A DNA stretch of 64,000 bases from Artemia franciscana (GCF_032884065.1 NW_027062649.1:1595355-1659354); one strand, 5' to 3'. Counted from the first letter of the stretch, positions 37,357 through 50,840 are shown. Translations and numbers: made by a program. Notes: generated from the sequence alone by a model not told the origin.

Positions 37357-40300
37357 TTGTCGTTTGAATCAAAGAAAATTATTTACTTTTGTTTCGTTGC
37401 AAAACCCGGTAAAAGTCATAATTTTTTGACATTTTTATACAGATGACCCGTCTTTTAACCAGGACTAGAACTTCCCCGTTCAAAGGTCACAAAAATACAC
37501 TGAAAAAAAACTTTTAATGTTAAACCTCAACACAACACAGTAAAATCAAATATGTTTTGCTATTTTTATTACCTTTTTTGGAGAAATCTCTGTTGAGATT
37601 TGAAATTTCTAAGCTGAATGTTAAGATAACTGAATGTTAAGATAACCATTTGTGGTTAAAGACAGTAAAATGAAATATTTTTGCCATTTCGGTGACATTT
37701 TTTTGGAGAAGGCTCCTTTTTGAGCTTTTTCTATATATAAAAAAGGAAAACTTCCATTAAAACCCAATATTTCAACAAAAGAACTGTATTTACTTTGTTT
37801 TTGTCGTTTTTGCTTTTTTTTTCCTTTTTAATGAGATAGCCCGCTTTCGAGCCGAGGCTATGTTCTCGTCATTAATAGGTAAAGAAATGCCCATTTGAGT
37901 AAGGCAATTCAATCACAAAATGACATTTTCTTCGTATTCAATGCAAAATACAATAAAGCAGCATATTTTTTCATATTTTGTGACAATTTGGTGAAGAGGC
38001 CCCATTTTTTTTTTTTTTTGCCAAAATCAGAATTCATTTATCTAATGGTAAAAAGTCTATCTTAACCCAATATTTGAATGAGATAATCATATTTACTTCA
38101 TATATCATTGCAAAACATAGTAAAGCGTCTTATTTTTGCCTTTTGGTGACTTTTTCAAGGAATAGGTACATTTTTTTGCCAAGACTAGCCCTCTCTCATA
38201 AAAAGGTAATAAATTTAAACAACATATCTTAATGAAAAAATGCATTGCTTAGTATTTCGTCGAAAAGTACTCTAAAATATTCAGTTTTCTTAGTTTTTGC
38301 GATCTTTTATGGAAAAGCTAGATATTTTGGTCCAACCTTACTGATAGGTAATAAAAACTTATTTGAACCAGGCAATTGAATCAAAGAACTACATTTGCTT
38401 TGTATTTTGGTGCAAAACAATGTGAAACGTCATATTTTTTTGTCATTTTTATGGTGAAAACCAATTTTTAGCTATGACTAGACCTTCACCATTTAAAAGG
38501 AGTAAAAAAATAAATTTGAATCATGTGTTAAAATCGAAAAACTATATTTGCTTCTTTTTTGCAAAACACAGTAAAACATCAAAGTCTGGCTGTTATTTGT
38601 GATTTAGTTTGGCTGTTGTTTTTTTATGGATAACCCTCCTTTTTTTAAGTCAAGAATAAGCCCCCCTTAGAGACAGGTAAAAAAAATAGGTTTGAAATAC
38701 ACATTTTAATCAATAAACATATTTTATTTATTTTTTTACAAAAAGTAATAAAACGTACAATTTCTCACTTTTTTGACATTTTTAAGGAATTTTTTTTAGC
38801 CAAAACTGTACTCACCTCATTAAAGGGCTATATGAAATGTATTTGAACTACAGTGCAATAAAATAATTTTTTTTAGCCAAAACTGTGCTCACCTCATTGA
38901 AGGGCTATATGAAATGTATTTGAACTACAGTGCAATAAAATAATTTTTTTTAGCCAAAACTGTGCTCACCTCATTGAAGGGCTATATGAAATGTATTTGA
39001 ACTACAGTGCAATAAAATAATTTTTTTCAGCCAAAACTGTGCTTACCTCATTGAAGGGCTATATGAAATGTATTTGAACTACAGTGCAATCAAAGAAACG
39101 TATTTGCTATTTATTTCGTTGCAAACCACAGTAAAACGTCATAATTTTTGCTTTTTGGTGACCTCTATGGAGAAAACCAATATTTTGAGTCATAATTTCA
39201 AAACAAACGAAACTTCATAGTTTTCTGCTTTTTGTGACGTTTTGTGGAAAAGACCATTTCCTTAGTAAGAACTAAGTCACCCCCTCAATGAAAAGCAAAG
39301 ACACCCCTTTGAACCAGACATTTGAATCAGAGAGTTGCATGTGCTTCGTATCTTGTTGCCAAATTCAATACACCGTCAAATGTTTTTGCTATTTCTGTGA
39401 CTATTTAATGGAGAAGGCCCAAACTTTGAGCCAAGACTAAGCCTACCTTATTGATAGGCAAAAATAACATTTAATGTCCCACACTTGAATCAAAGAAACG
39501 TATTTGACTCATATTTAGTTAAAAACATAGCAAAGCATCATATTTTTGGATTTTTTGTGAACTTTCCATGGCGAAGGTCCATTTTTTAACAAAGACTAGG
39601 CCTTCCTCACTAAAAGGTTACTAAAGAAAATGTTCGAACTATATACAGGGACAACTCTCCAGTCTTTTATTGGGAGGGGGAGCAAAATATGTTCGTATGT
39701 AGATAGTCAAGGGGTAGGGGCTATATGACAATTTTATGCTTCAGATTATTGGGATAATCTTATCAAGATAATCTGAACAGACGACGCCCTTGGCAATACA
39801 TTTTGCCCTACGAAGCTTATTGGCCTTGGATTTCTTTACAAAACACAGTAAAATGTCAGGCAATGCCTTTCATGGAAAAGGCCAATATCTTGCGCCAAAC
39901 ATAACCTACTTCATGGAAAAATAAAACACACCCGATTGAACCAGCCGTTTGAATTAAATAGCCACATTTACTTCGTATTTCGTTGCAAGACACAGTTCAA
40001 CGTCATAACTTTTGCTATTTTGATGATGCTATTATAGAAAAGGCCTTTTTTAACCCAAGGCCAGCCCCCCCCCCCCCCCCGTCATTGAAATTTGATAAAA
40101 TATGCACCAATGCTAGGCTCTCTTCATAGAATGGTAAAAAACATGGAACCTCATGTTTGGATCAAAGAATAGTATTGTTTTCGTATTTCGTTGCACAGCA
40201 CAGTATAACGTCACATTTTCGGCTATTTTTGCGAGAACTTTATGGAGAAGGACCATTTTTGAGCCAATGCTAGGCTCCCTTCATAGAATGGTAAAAAAAA

Positions 40301-40905
40301 ACATGGAACCAATTTGCGGATCAAAGAATAGTATTGTTTTCTTATTTCGTTGCAAAGCACAGTATAATATCATATTTTTTTTCTATTTTTATGAGAACAC
40401 TATGGAGAAGGGCCATTTTGTTGCAAATGACAGTAAAAGAGCATTTGAAAACTGATGTATTTCCTTTGTATTCCATGGCAAAACACAGAAAAGGATTTTT
40501 CACTATTTTTACAGTCTCTTCCTGGATAAAGCTCATTTGTTGAGCAAAGACTTCCCTGATCGAATGGTAAAAAAACCTTCCATTTAAACCACACATTTCA
40601 GTCAAAGAAGTGCATTTGCTTAATATTTCGTTGCAAAACATAGTAAAGTGCCATATATTTGGCTTTTTTTGTGATCTTTTTATTGACAAGGACCACGTTT
40701 GGGGGCAAGTTCAAGCTTCTTTCACTGAAATGTTAAGATACACCTTTTTGAACCACACATTTGAATCACCGAAACATGCTTGCTTCGCATTCTGTTGCAA
40801 AGCACTGCAAATCGTTATATTCTTTGCTATTTTTGTGACCTTTTTATGGAGAAGGTCTTTGTTTTAGCCAAAACTAGGCTAGGCTCATCAAAACTAGGAT
40901 ACTTA
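37357..40905. repeat. AT-rich diverged satellite array
   Basis: Same satellite as 1-2085, in reverse to 39671 and then continuing past the palindrome as more diverged units to about 40905 (CGTTGCAAAGCACAGTATAA and GAATGGTAAAAAACATGGAA cycles). Unit spacing is 155-175 bases. A C-run lies near 40062-40080. ORFs of 70-115 codons here follow the repeat and are not credible genes. Confidence 0.75.
38798..39105. repeat. 77-bp tandem repeat, four copies
   Basis: AGCCAAAACTGTGCTCACC recurs at about 38798, 38875, 38952 and 39029, each followed by TTGAAGGGCTATATGAAATG and TTGAACTACAGTGCAATAAA. The left arm has one copy (about 575-650), so the other three arose after the arms separated. Confidence 0.92.
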
Positions 40906-41900
40906 AAACTAGGTTACTAAATGCACCCTAGTTCAGAGGCCTATTCTGGAAATTCGGTAATTACTATCCAGTGACTTATCCATCATCATTAGGTATAACC
41001 TGGTGACTTCACCACTATTAGCGACCATAACGTTTGTACTTTACCGCAGTTAGTCTATCTCTTTTTGTGCGAGCATAATAGCAACGACTGTTGTTCAATC
41101 CTTCTTGAAACTTAAATTATAATTTAATTATAATTTATAATTTATTGTTTAAATTATAATTTAAGTTGAAAACTTAAATTATAACTTATTGGCTTTGTGA
41201 AGATAATCACAACTGTCGAAGGACGTCAAAGGACGATGTCGAAGGACGACGTTGAACTTCATGAAAATCTTATTTATCTGTTGAAGTCTAGTTCGTTATT
41301 GAGCCTGTTACTAAGGAGGTCCGTTATAATAATCCATCTCTGGGTGCATCAACCGCCAAGATGACAAAGGATTCACCGAACATGGCTTTTCAGTGCATTT
41401 GCCATTCATTGTCCCATACAATCAGCTTTTCTCCTCTGTGGTTCTTTTTCTCCAGCCATTAAAAGGTGCATATCTGTAGAATTTTTAAGTTTGTAAATTG
41501 TCTGCTATGCTTACCACGATTGACTATGATTATATTTCTTTTTAGAAAAGAATAGCCTACTAAAATATGTTGCCATCATTGGTAAACATGTCAGAATTTT
41601 GTTTTAAATGACCTTTCAGATTCACCTTATCTTTGACACTATGGAATAGTAACTGTATTATCTGCAGTACGAATACTAAATAATATATGTATGGATTTAT
41701 TTTGTGTTTTTGATCTTACTACTATATTAAAGGGTTTTGGCCATCATTTTCTTTCATGGATGAGAAAATAACTGATTAGTTAATTGATTGTAATTTGTTT
41801 CAATCTTCCGAAGTTCGACAATTTCAAGAATTGAATTTCCTATTGTAGGTCCAGCTCAATTCTATATTAAACTTTTTGCATAATCACGTATTTCATAACC
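40906..41900. other. Intergenic, nothing recognised
   Basis: AT-rich sequence with a small ATAATTTAA-type palindromic patch at 41120-41190. No ORF of note and no repeat family I can place. Confidence 0.5.
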
Positions 41901-41902
41901 TG

Positions 41903-42095
41903 TTGTAGCTTAGCGGATTAATGCTGTGCTTGGTGATACGGAGCACCCGGGTTCGATCCCCGGTGCAGGAAGGCTGGCGACAAACTTGCTACTTGTTCCT
42001 GTAAAAGTCAATCAGCAACTGAAACGTCGACCCGACGCCCTATGTAGCAGCAATGGCTCAGGAGGATCTTTATCCTTTTTATCCAAGTGTTTCCT
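41903..42095 (+). mobile_element. tRNA-derived SINE candidate
   Basis: The head has an A-box-like GTAGCTTAGCGGATTAATGC and a perfect B box in a 5-bp T-stem (CCGGG TTCGATC CCCGG at about 41945-41963). It continues into a non-tRNA body (GGCTGGCGACAAACTTGC, AACTGAAACGTCGACCCGAC). The anticodon region is too long for a normal tRNA. This head-plus-body layout is typical of pol III SINEs. A short ORF across it is spurious. Confidence 0.6.
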
Positions 42096-42329
42096 TATTC
42101 TTGGAGTATTTCAATGTTTACAACTGGCGAACATATCTATTTAAAAAGTATATATTTTTGAGCCCCCATATGGGCACCCACAAGGGGTGGTTATGAACAT
42201 GTGTCTTCCCCCTGAAAGACCTCAATTGTGTATATTCGGAATTTTTTATTATCTTTAGCATCTAGAATTGCCAAAAATTAATTGTAAAAAAAGCTTTTAA
42301 TTGTTTTATAATGTAAAATTGTGGCAAAG

Positions 42330-43380
42330 AGTCAAACTTTATCGTAAAGAGCGAGAGATTGCGAAGGAGACAACCCATTTCTTTTCGTTTTAAGTTTTAA
42401 TGTCGCTCCTTACTTTCAGTTTAAAAACTTGTTTTTTTTTATCTAATTTCTGTACGTTTTTGAATCAATGAATGTTAAATTTTGGCTCTCCGCAGAGGAA
42501 TAATTAACACGAAATTTGCATATTTTTTTTTTTTTTTTGGCTAAATGACTTTCTCCTAATTTTAATCGTATGATTTTGGGAAAAAAGAGCAGGGGAGGAA
42601 GCCTAGTTGCCCTTCGATTTTTGGGTTAATTAAAAAGGCAACTAGAACTTTAAATTTTTTACGAATCTTTTTATTAGTAAAAGATATACGTAACTTATAA
42701 ATTAGCTTAAGTAAAGAACTTTTGTATTCTCATTTTTTTATGAGGGGGTTCGCCCCCTCCTCGATACCTCGCTCTTTACACTTAAGCTTATATTTTGTCC
42801 CAATTCCTTAAGAATGACCTCTGAGTCACAAAGGCCGTAGAATAAATAGTTGAAATTACTAAAAATACTTTAGCGCAAAGAGTGAGGTATAACGAGGAGG
42901 TAAACCCCTCATATGCGTAATAATTTTTGTTCGTTTTAAGTTTTAATGCTGCTCCTTTCTTTCATTAGAAAAAACTTTTCATATTTATTTTTTCATTGTT
43001 TTTCAAATAATGCTAGAAAATCCTGCGCCCCCTTCATTGAAATTCTCTTCCCCCATGAGATGCTTCTCCATGAAAATATCCTCCCACGTAACCCTTCCAC
43101 CTCAGCTCTCCCCCCTAAACAAAAAAATCCTCCTGAAAACGCCTGTACACTTCCCAGTAACCATTACTATATGTAAACACAGGTCAAAGTTTGTAACTTG
43201 TAGCCCCTCCCACGGGGACTGCGGGGGAGTAAGTCGTCCCTAAAGACATAGTTATTAGGTTTTTCGACTATGGTGAATAAAACAGATATGTCAGAATTTT
43301 GATTCGGTGACTTTTAGGAAAAAATGAGCTTGGGAGGGGGCCTAGGTGCCTCAAACAGTCGACAGACAGTCAATAAAAGT
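42330..43380. repeat. Composite fold-back and R-type repeat cluster
   Basis: CGTTTTAAGTTTTAATGTCGCTCCTTACTTTCAG near 42390-42420 is one fold-back arm. A second inverted pair surrounds TACCTCGCTCTTTACAC (42770) and AAAGAGTGAGGTATAACG (42880). R-type sequence on minus (TAGTAATGGTTACTGGGAAG complement, near 43150) follows to about 43370. Short ORFs at 42946-43243 come from this repeat. Confidence 0.7.
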
Positions 43381-43753
43381 CGATAAAACAGCGTATCAAA
43401 ATGAAATTCAAATTCTTGAATAAATAATGAAAACTAAGAAATTCGTATAGATACAATATAATTTACAAAAGAAAAATGTACCAAAGACATCTTAACTGCA
43501 TTCTTACTAGATTGTTGTTATCTTTTTCTTTGAAAGTCTCCTAGCGCAAAGAAAAACTACCTAAATATAAAAAGGTAAGATGATAAAAACTTTCTAATCT
43601 GTGTTTTCTTAGCTAGATAAGCATTAAACGTGGGCATCAGCTTCTCAGTACCTTGTAAGTTATGGCAATTTTTCAGAGATGAATTGTAGAAAATATGGTT
43701 TTGTTGATTCTTATACTTTTTATCGTTTCCATATAAATTAGTTTGAACTCCAA

Positions 43754-44078
43754 TTATTGAGGCATGTCAATGATGGAGTACGTTCTTTCTTTGGATGCCC
43801 TTCTTCCGTCAATTGTTCCTTTTAATTGTTCGGCTACATTCTCCAGAGAGCTTAAATCCCTCTGGGAATTCATTTCCATGTGTTTGTTCAGGTTCTTATA
43901 GAATTTCAAGGCCATGTAACCAAATATTAAAAGGGAAGGAAGAACGATTCCAGTCGAGGCGTAGGCAGCGTTAATTGAGTACGAATAAAACTGAACCCAA
44001 CAAAGCAGGACAACTTCAACCATGAACAGAACGATTCCAGTGACAGTAGATAGGACCCAGGCAAGTTGAATATACGAT
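43754..44078 (-). CDS. Orai: Orai calcium channel, last exon (TM3, TM4, C-tail)
   Basis: Read on minus from 44078 after the acceptor CAATTTAG: SYIQLAWVLSTVTG, then VLFMVEVVLLCWVQF (TM3, with the conserved Glu of human E190), a short loop, then ASTGIVLPSLLIFGYMALKF (TM4 with the conserved Pro), then the cytosolic tail LSSLENVAEQLKGTIDG, the position of the STIM-binding helix. The stop is at 43754-43756. It joins exon 49502-49698 in phase (CG + A). Orai forms the store-operated calcium channel of the plasma membrane, gated by ER-resident STIM. The TM3-TM4 loop is short compared with vertebrate Orai1. Confidence 0.92.
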
Positions 44079-46705
44079 CTAAATTGAATATGTAATTAAT
44101 GAAGAGATTCAGAGTAAAATAAAAGTTAGTAAATAATATTTCGAAATGTATTGTAGCTTGTTTTTCCTACCTATAATGCTGTTTTTCTGCCCCTTTGCAA
44201 TAATATTCCGTTCCAGGCAGTACAGATATTTCACTCTATATTTCTCCCTATCTCTCTTTTTTCACTTCCCCTTTCTTCTAATTCCCTCTTTGCTTGACTC
44301 CTTCCGCATCTTTCTCTTAATATCTCTATCTTTCTAATTCTATTTTTTAGTTTTTATTTTCCAGTGATAGACTTCCTTTTCTGTTTTAAAGGGACTATTT
44401 ATGGTTATTTTGTGGGCACATTTGAATTGAACCTGTCTTGGCAATGATAGGACTTTTAACCTACTTCAGAGATTAGCATCATAACTTGAAAATTTATGTT
44501 TTACAGATAGAAATAAAAAAATGTCTGGAATTTAAACAATGACCAACTACTGCATGATCAGAGCCAACGCTGTGGCGTTGGCAATAGTAAATGCCATACG
44601 GTTCCTTTGACTTATCATTTTTTTTTCTCAGACAAACTTCTTATGGAAGGAGTCGTTGTATAAACTTTGAAGGGGGCTCATTCAATTATAAATTAAAAGT
44701 TCTAGTGCCTTTCTTAAGAGTCAAATAAGATCGAAGGGCAAATCCCCTCCCCTTCACACCCTTTTCCCCCAAATATATCTGACAAGAATTTTCAGATAGC
44801 CATTTTTTTAAATAGTCCAAGAACATTTAAAAAAAAAACTTTGGGTCGACACAACCCCCTGAACCCGGGGGCAGGCCTTGTAGGTTATGCTCTGGGGGCA
44901 TATTTGGCTCTTATAGAAGGGATGCTCGTATAAACTTCAAAGAGGGTTTAATTGATTGTAAACTAAAAACCTCTTGTATGTCTTTTTGCTACGGTTGTTT
45001 ATTTACTTTCTGTTTGTTTTGGGGTTCTTTTAGTCTTTAGTAGTACATTCTGATCGTTTCGAGTCTGAGTTACTGCAGATTTCTATTTTCTCTGATCTTA
45101 AGTTTGATATGGCTTTTACTTGTCTTTAGAAAACTTCTGTTTCGGAAAGTGTTTTTTTAATTAGTTTCAATTAATAATAAATTGTATCTCAACGGTTTAA
45201 CTTTGTAAATAAACAGCTCTTGGTTATAATTTCTAATTAATTTAAATTAAATTAACAATTAATAAATAAATATTACTATTCTTATATACAATATACAATA
45301 TTATACAAATATTACAATATAAATATAAAAATTAATTAATAAATATTAATAAATTAAATTAATTCTAATTAATCTATTAATTTAATATTAATTAAAGAGG
45401 TTTATGAGTTGCCTTAACACTCAGTTTACTTTTTTGGTAGGCTGCTTAATAGCTTTTTGGTTGCAAATAATAACACTTCATCAATTTTTACTTCGTTTTT
45501 AAAGCAGTGCTCGGCTGCACATCAAGCTGGAATTGTATGCCTAAACACGCTTCTTGTCAGAAATTAATATCCAGCCTGCTACCGTTTACAAGTAAAATTC
45601 ATTACCGTTTACAAGTTATTAAAACTACAATTTAAAATTGGAATGATTACAGTGATTGTTTCCAACCAAAAGGGTTTATGCTGACAAAACTTTCAAATTT
45701 TTAATCCTCGGCATCATAGAGATAATGGGTATGAACATCAAAAGAATTGGCTTAGAAGAATTTGTGAAGTGAGAAGGATGGTCACGGGCATGTTTGTACC
45801 TCTTTTATTCCTAGGGAACTCGTTCCTAATCAGTGGTTATAAAAATATCAATAGTTGGCTAGAACGGGAACTAGAAGTTTTAGTAGCTGTACCCAAAGAA
45901 TATTCTATCAGTTTATCCAACTAGTGGCTCTCTTTACTGGCTAGACATATTTGCCTGATCAAATCATTTCACAAATATATTTTTCCTTGTTTTATGGTTT
46001 TGAAAAAATCTCTTGGAGCAGAACTGTGTTAATGTTTCAATCCAGCATCGGAATGTTGGAAGAACAGCAGATGTTATAAGTATTGCTCATAGTGACATTA
46101 CATAGCTTTTTCCTATTGAAGAGAATTGGAAGGTTGAGGTGTTTCAGACTTGTATGATAATTCAAGATACCAATCCCATGTATGCATTTTTTGGAACATT
46201 AGACTGATTCAACCGCCTAGCTGGTCACCTTGTTGATAGAGGTAGAAATATACATTCCATGTTCTGATTTGGTTTTGACCATAGAGTTTTACTGGAATGG
46301 CCCAAAATTAAACACAAATATTCTCCAGTTGGTTCCATGACCCATGTCTAGTATTTTTCCTGAGAAGCTACGTATTAGATTATCTAGGGATGATCAATTC
46401 ATGGTATATTTGCCAAGTTTTAGCTGGTGTGGCTTTGTAGCAGTAATCCAAGAACGTCAAAAGAATTGGCTCTATATGTTTAATACTATGTCTGTTGTGA
46501 ATACTTGTCAAGAAAAAGGGTTACAAGAGAAATAAAAAAGCGTGGATTAGGTCAATATCCAAGGCTCAAATTAGAAATAAACAAACTTGACTACCACAGC
46601 CTTATAAAGAAAATGCTTTATTGGTGTGACACTGTAAAAACTATATTCAATACCTAAGAATATGTTTGGCTTTTAAGATCAAAGCTTTAAAGAAATAATT
46701 AAGTA

Positions 46706-48630
46706 AGGCAGCACTTTCAAACTGGGAGGCGTGCTCCCCTATGGAGTCCGTGAACTAGTCTATAGGGAGGCGCGAGTATTAGATTAGATTGACAAAAATC
46801 AAATGAAATTGAAACTACATAATCTCACGAAATATCTTAACCCTTTCGGGACTGCGACATTTACTGGCCCAGGCTCAAAAAAATTAGGTCCGCAATCTCT
46901 AGGTAGAATCGGCAAGATTTCGTAGATTCTACTAATTATTCCATTTGGGGTTGAACAAATTGACGATTTGACGATAGACGATACAATCTTTCCGATTAAT
47001 TAGTTTCTCAAATACGCATTTTAAAAATTCGCCTTACAAGTAGAAGAAGGAACTGATGTAGCTACAACCGCATATTTAATTGGGTATCTTTGATATGTTG
47101 AAAAGAATAACACAACCGAAGATTGTTTTGCCAACTTATTCCTGGACAAGCCACATCCTGTGAAACTTACCCACATCCCGTATTTATTTGACATTTTTTT
47201 CTAATGAGAAAGGCATATTGTAGAATATTTGTGTTTGGCTTTGTACAGATGGTGCAAAATCAATGTCAGGACACAAAACTGGCTTTCAAGCACTAATTGA
47301 AATCAAAACACCTCATGTTCTCACGATGCACAGCAGCTCTTGTATAAAAAAAACAAAAATGAGTAACTTAGTTGTTACTCACAACTCTGAAAATTACAAA
47401 CTATATAAAAACAGTTCGTTATAAATATCTTAGTTTGCTTACAAAGCCGTTTAACGTTAAGGGATCCACTTGTACGTTACACGACGTTATATGACGTTAA
47501 GGGATCCATACTTTTTTACTTTTTTGAAGTGTGCTGACTATCTTGTGTTAAAGTTATTAAGAGCATACATGAACTCAAAGTGGAAATGTCATTGTAATAA
47601 AAGAAAATCAAAATGAGGACACAAGTATTTAATTATTAAACTTTAAAAAGTGCTTAATACTTTAAAAACTTTAACTAAAGATTTAGTACTTTAAACCTAA
47701 AGTTTTAATGTTTTAAAAACTTTAAAAACTACTTAGTGATTTAATTACCAAGCATTTAAAAAGCAAGCATTTAATTATTAAAATTATAATAATTCAATTA
47801 TTAAACTGATCTATTTGTGGAATATCTTAGGACAATTGAGTGTTTTGAATAAAACAATGTACTAACCACAAATACATTTATTGACTCAGAAAGCTAATGT
47901 TGAAAGCTAAGGAGATTGAAATATTTCCAGATCTCAATTTATGCGTCTAACATAACATAGAAAGAAACAAAAATCCATGTCTTGAATACTGGGATGGTTT
48001 GATAATTCATTGCTGGAATTATTTTGATGAGATTAATTTTACAAAATTTGTGTGGATACAGAATCTGCTTACCGATAAAGAAAATGGTGAATTTAAAATA
48101 ACAAGCAATTAGAAAGGAAACCTGATTGAATTATCCAGTGATACTTCTTTAAAATACAAATTTAGGATGGATCTCTAATACAATTTTGAATATATATTAA
48201 GAGCAAAAATGATCTTTTGTCAAATAAAGCTTTAAAAGTGTTGCTGTCAGTCGCAAAATCTTGTTTATACAGTACAGGCTTTTTCTGCATTAGGTGAAAT
48301 AAAATTTGCATTAGCTGAAATGAAATTGAAACATTCTTTTCGGTTGGTTGCAGAAAAGGAGCTTTTGTGCTATCTTATGATTGGCACCAAGATTTGATAA
48401 ACTTGGTGCTAATAGGCAAGCATATCCTCTTTAAAGGACAATAACATATTTTTTTTTCATTTTCTTTGTTTTTATGAGTTCGTCTTAAATAAATTCTGAA
48501 TAACTATAATTTTCATGTCTGCATTATTTTGTATAATGGAAGGGAGGCATCATATGATCAAATATTTTTAAGGGAGCTGCGGTAATATACAGATTATAAA
48601 TCACAGAAGTAAAGGGAGCTATTTTAGTAG
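46706..48630 (+). mobile_element. Decayed hAT transposon (ZBED5-like)
   Basis: Starts near CAGCACTTTCAAACTGGGAGGCGTGCTC, a typical hAT terminal repeat, and ends near AGGGAGGCATCATATGATC ... AAGGGAGCTGCGG. Inside, 47235-47345 reads WLCTDGAKSMSGHKTGFQAL then IEIKTPHVLTMHSSS, the DDE-core segment around the TDGA-SM-G motif of ZBED5-like transposases. Near 48120-48300 it reads LIELSSDTSLKYKFR and LSNKALKVLLSVAKSCLYST, the C-terminal hAT dimerisation region. Several stops and frame changes show it is dead. Exact ends are uncertain. Confidence 0.7.
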
Positions 48631-48650
48631 AGGAAAAGATGGTCTTTACG

Positions 48651-48995
48651 CAATCAAACAGTTCGTGGTAACCAACTGTAAGGAACAACTCAGCTCAATT
48701 GTAACTGAAACTCTAAGAAACAGAATTTAATTTTAATAGCTGAATCAGTAATAGCTGAAGAATCAGCTTATGATGCTGATTCCATATTTAGTGCCATCGA
48801 TCAATAGTTACCTATCAAGTTTAGCCTTACCCATCAAAAGTTAAGCGCCTGACAAAATTTGCCTAAGAAAAATTGAAAAAGAGTGAGGCGTTGAGGAGAA
48901 GACAGCTCCTTTCATATACGGAATAATTTCTGCTCGTCTTAAGCTTTAATATCGCTCCTTACTTTCAGTTTAAAAAAAACTCGTTTTTTTCTATG
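48651..48995 (+). repeat. Truncated R repeat joined to a fold-back arm
   Basis: ATCAAACAGTTCGTGGTAAC at about 48653, internal R blocks shortened, then GAGTGAGGCGTTGAGGAG and a fold-back arm ending CGCTCCTTACTTTCAG. Confidence 0.7.
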
Positions 48996-49501
48996 CTATT
49001 TAACATAGACGGCTCTATGAAGAGTGTGTTGTTTGCTTTTAGAGTGGGGTTTTAAACGTGGCTCCAAAAAAGAGCATTCTTGTTTTTCAAGTTAGGGTGT
49101 TTCAAGATTGTGATTTTAACAGTGGTCGTTTTAATTTGATCGGAAGCCATGTTTGAGCGGTTTACAACTCTTCTTTAGAGTTCCGGAAAAGTTGTTTCCG
49201 CAGTTGCAAATTACTTCTTAGTTGAATTTGGATGGAAACAACTGTTTCTGAAGCAGCACTTATTGTGAATTTCTTCCCAGTCAGTAATCGCTCTGTCACC
49301 ACACGTTAAATTTTAGCTATGTATTGACCGATGGTCACGCTAAAAGTAAGTTGCAGTTATTGCTACAACCATTATAAAACTTAAATTTTGAGATGTGTCT
49401 CAGCTCAACAAAAAAAAGACAGCAAATGAAGAATGGTCAATGTCACTAGTCAAGCCGGTAGAAGAGCGCAAAAGAGCTAACATGTCGTAAAATTTACTCA
49501 C

Positions 49502-49698
49502 CGTAGCATTTCATGTGGAGATTCGTCAACTAAGTCTGCTCGCTTCAATCCTGCAATAGTATCCACGTGTGGTAATATGCAAGTACTTATCATCAGGGCA
49601 AGTGTATGCATGACTACAAGGACTGTTGTACAAGATGCAAAAGCTATATAAAGAGCATCTGGAAGATTATCCTGAAGGTTAATTTCAACCATGGCTAC
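49502..49698 (-). CDS. Orai: Orai calcium channel, middle exon (end of TM1, TM2)
   Basis: After acceptor CCTTTTCTAG the exon reads VAMVEINLQDNLPDALYIAF, then ASCTTVLVVMHTLALMIST (TM2), CILPHVD and ADLVDESPHEMLR. The selectivity-filter Glu (human E106) is present in VAMVE. The outer acidic residues are altered: human D110 and D112 align with Gln and Asn. The donor is CG|GTGAGT. CILP and the ESPHE motif are hallmarks of Orai. The exon is 197 bp, in phase with both neighbours. Confidence 0.93.
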
Positions 49699-50219
49699 CT
49701 AGAAAAGGACATTTTTCTAGTTTTTTTTATTTTCTTCTCACAGTCCTTATCGTTTTGCTAGAATGTATAAATAAAAGACTAAAAACGTACTAAATAGTCA
49801 ATGTAACACTATATTTGTGCTGAGAGGAATCAATTACGAAAATAGTCTTTTCCTACCATTTTATAATCAAAACTTGGCGCTTCCTTAGTAATCTTTCACG
49901 TTTGGGAAAATTCTGAAGTTTAACCTTGCAGAAGAATCTCTTTACTTTTATAGATGTTTATTAACATTTCTACAATTATATTAGACTAGAAAAAAAGAAT
50001 GAACAAGGTCATTAAAGTGCTAGCCTACACAATTAGACTATTCATTCTATGGTTTGAGGTGGGAAAAAATGGAATATGGTTTCTTTTCACACTAAAATAT
50101 TCTCAAAAATTTGAATAATAATATATTACGTGCAAAACTACCCGAAAATGAGTACATACTTCACAATAATAAATACTATGTGAAAAAAAGGGCAAATTTT
50201 ATGACTTAAAGACCTTTCC

Positions 50220-50840
50220 CCTTGAGCTATGGGGGGGGGGTCATTCTACATCCAAAGGGATAGTTGTTGGACTTTTCAACTATGATGAGTAAAACGGATA
50301 TCTTAAAATTTTAATCAGACGACTTTGGAAAAAAGGAGGGGGAAGGGGGCCAGATTGGCGTCCAATCTTTTTGGTCACTTAAATAGGGCATTAGAACTGT
50401 TAATATCCATTCTAATGAGACCTCTTTTGATATTCTAGGACCACTGGGTTGACACGATTATACACGAAAAAAAACAAATAAACACGCATTCGTGATCTTT
50501 CTTCTGGCAAAAGTATATATTCGATATTTTTGCAGATAGAAGCTTAAAACCACTATAGTAGTTTTCTGACATGCTGAATCTGATTCTGTGATTTTCATTA
50601 AGATTCTAATGCTGTTAGGGGGTTCTTCTCCCTTTTTTGAAAAATCAGGCAAATTGTCTCAGTCTCCAGCCTTTAATCAGTAAAACCAAACTTAATAAAA
50701 CTTATACATTTAAAATCATAAAAATAAGCCGATTCTTTTGCTATATCTATTGGTATAAAGACTCTGGTTTTTGGAGTTTCGCTTACTATTGAGCCATTTC
50801 GTTTCTTACTTACGGTTCGCTACCGCGAACTGTTTGATTC
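50220..50840 (-). repeat. Dispersed repeat R copy
   Basis: On minus the head CGAACTG palindrome lies at about 50820-50838, followed by the TTGATACCAATAG block, TTTATTTG block and GGGCACTAG-type tail ending near 50220 in a G-run. Contains the shared GACGACTTTGGAAAAAAGGA block. Confidence 0.75.

Larger units (their letters stand above)
44079..49501 (-). other. Orai intron (5.4 kb)
   Basis: On minus it begins GTGAGTAAATT and ends CAATTTAG. It is AT-rich and holds a decayed hAT transposon in antisense, an R/fold-back fragment (48651-48995) and, near 45044-45150, a block (GATCTTAAGTTTGATATGGC) that recurs diverged at 56583-56680. Other stretches show nothing identifiable. Confidence 0.85.

Noticed and set aside
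40153-40867. ORFs of 64-115 codons on both strands
   Set aside because: They follow the satellite period and repeat the same words; no codon pattern or motif supports a gene.
41926-42144. 72-codon ORF across the tRNA-like region
   Set aside because: It overlaps the pol III promoter-like head and body of a SINE.
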